From: Verrucomicrobiota bacterium
GTDB taxonomy: Bacteria > Verrucomicrobiota > Verrucomicrobiia > Chthoniobacterales > UBA10450
Assembly (NCBI GenBank): GCA_003219925.1
Contig: QHQU01000188.1
Span: 1 to 6,224 of the forward strand
DNA length: 6,224 bases
Reading direction: 5' to 3'
This document shows, piece after piece, positions 6,033 to 6,224 of the stretch; position 1 is the stretch's first letter; every line of letters starts with the position of its first letter. A program made the translations under genes and the position numbers. The notes under the pieces are model-generated. The model had not been told where the DNA came from, ran no database searches, and saw only the letters and a list, made by a program, of their open reading frames with translations.

Positions 6033-6224
6033 TTAGGTCCGCGAATGTTCGCTCGATTTCGCTCCGCTCACGACCAGCTTGCGGCCGAGGAATTCCTTGT
6101 CATGCAGCTCGGTCACCGCTCGCTTCGCTTCGTCCACGGTTTGCATTTGCACAAAAGCGAAGCCCTTGGAGCGCTGATTATGTTTATAGCTCACGACTTC
6201 CGCATTCTGCACGTGGCCGACACC
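6033..6224 (-). CDS. RRM-domain RNA-binding protein, C-terminal part (5' end outside window)
   Basis: The last 63 codons of a minus-strand gene end with TAA at 6033-6035. The translation contains the RNP1 motif of the RNA recognition motif, RSKGFAFVQM (about residues 18-27 of the visible part), preceded by the VQNAEVVSYK strand. It is followed by the second helix TVDEAKRAVTELHDKEF and the last strand GRKLVVSGAK. A short tail, SSEHSRT, ends the protein. RNP1 aromatic positions (the two F of GFAFV) are present, so RNA binding is expected. Small single-RRM proteins of about 80-130 residues occur in cyanobacteria, Verrucomicrobia and other bacteria. The N-terminal strand with RNP2 lies beyond the right edge. 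A strong terminator follows. Confidence 0.9.
   Translation of the reverse strand, partial: GVGHVQNAEVVSYKHNQRSKGFAFVQMQTVDEAKRAVTELHDKEFLGRKLVVSGAKSSEHSRT

Overview
The window looks like chromosomal DNA of a free-living, moderately GC-rich bacterium, probably Verrucomicrobia or a related PVC-group lineage. This is inferred from the style of the MiaA, HflX and PGPGW-like proteins, from the usually weak Shine-Dalgarno signals, and from the abundant short palindromic intergenic repeats. No rRNA or marker gene here can confirm it.

Layout, left to right. Bases 1-1660 (minus strand) hold one long open frame with no stop before the left edge. It encodes a polytopic membrane protein with four histidine-containing motifs in or near its membrane segments and a C-terminal run of TPR repeats. 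A gap of about 100 bases separates it from a divergent plus-strand gene for a small low-affinity iron permease-family protein (1760-2221). A convergent spacer (2222-2423) carries paired palindromic repeats. From 5800 down to 2424, four minus-strand genes follow in transcription order: miaA (tRNA A37 dimethylallyltransferase), hflX (ribosome-associated GTPase), a small PGPGW-like membrane protein, and nth (endonuclease III). miaA and hflX overlap by four bases (ATGA). An inverted repeat pair lies between the PGPGW-like gene and nth. At the right edge is the 3' end of an RRM-type RNA-binding protein gene (6033-6224), followed on the minus strand by a clear intrinsic terminator.

miaA-hflX is a common bacterial pairing that joins tRNA modification and ribosome rescue; in Escherichia coli hfq lies between the two, and here nothing does. 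nth is a DNA base-excision repair enzyme and may be read from the same transcript or on its own.

No defence system, CRISPR array, integrase or transposase gene is visible. The most unusual content is the set of REP/REPIN-like palindromes: two inverted pairs with a GTAGGG head, one larger inverted pair with two hairpins per arm, and one palindrome inside the miaA reading frame that adds about 16 codons. The histidine-motif membrane/TPR protein is the gene most deserving of a closer look.
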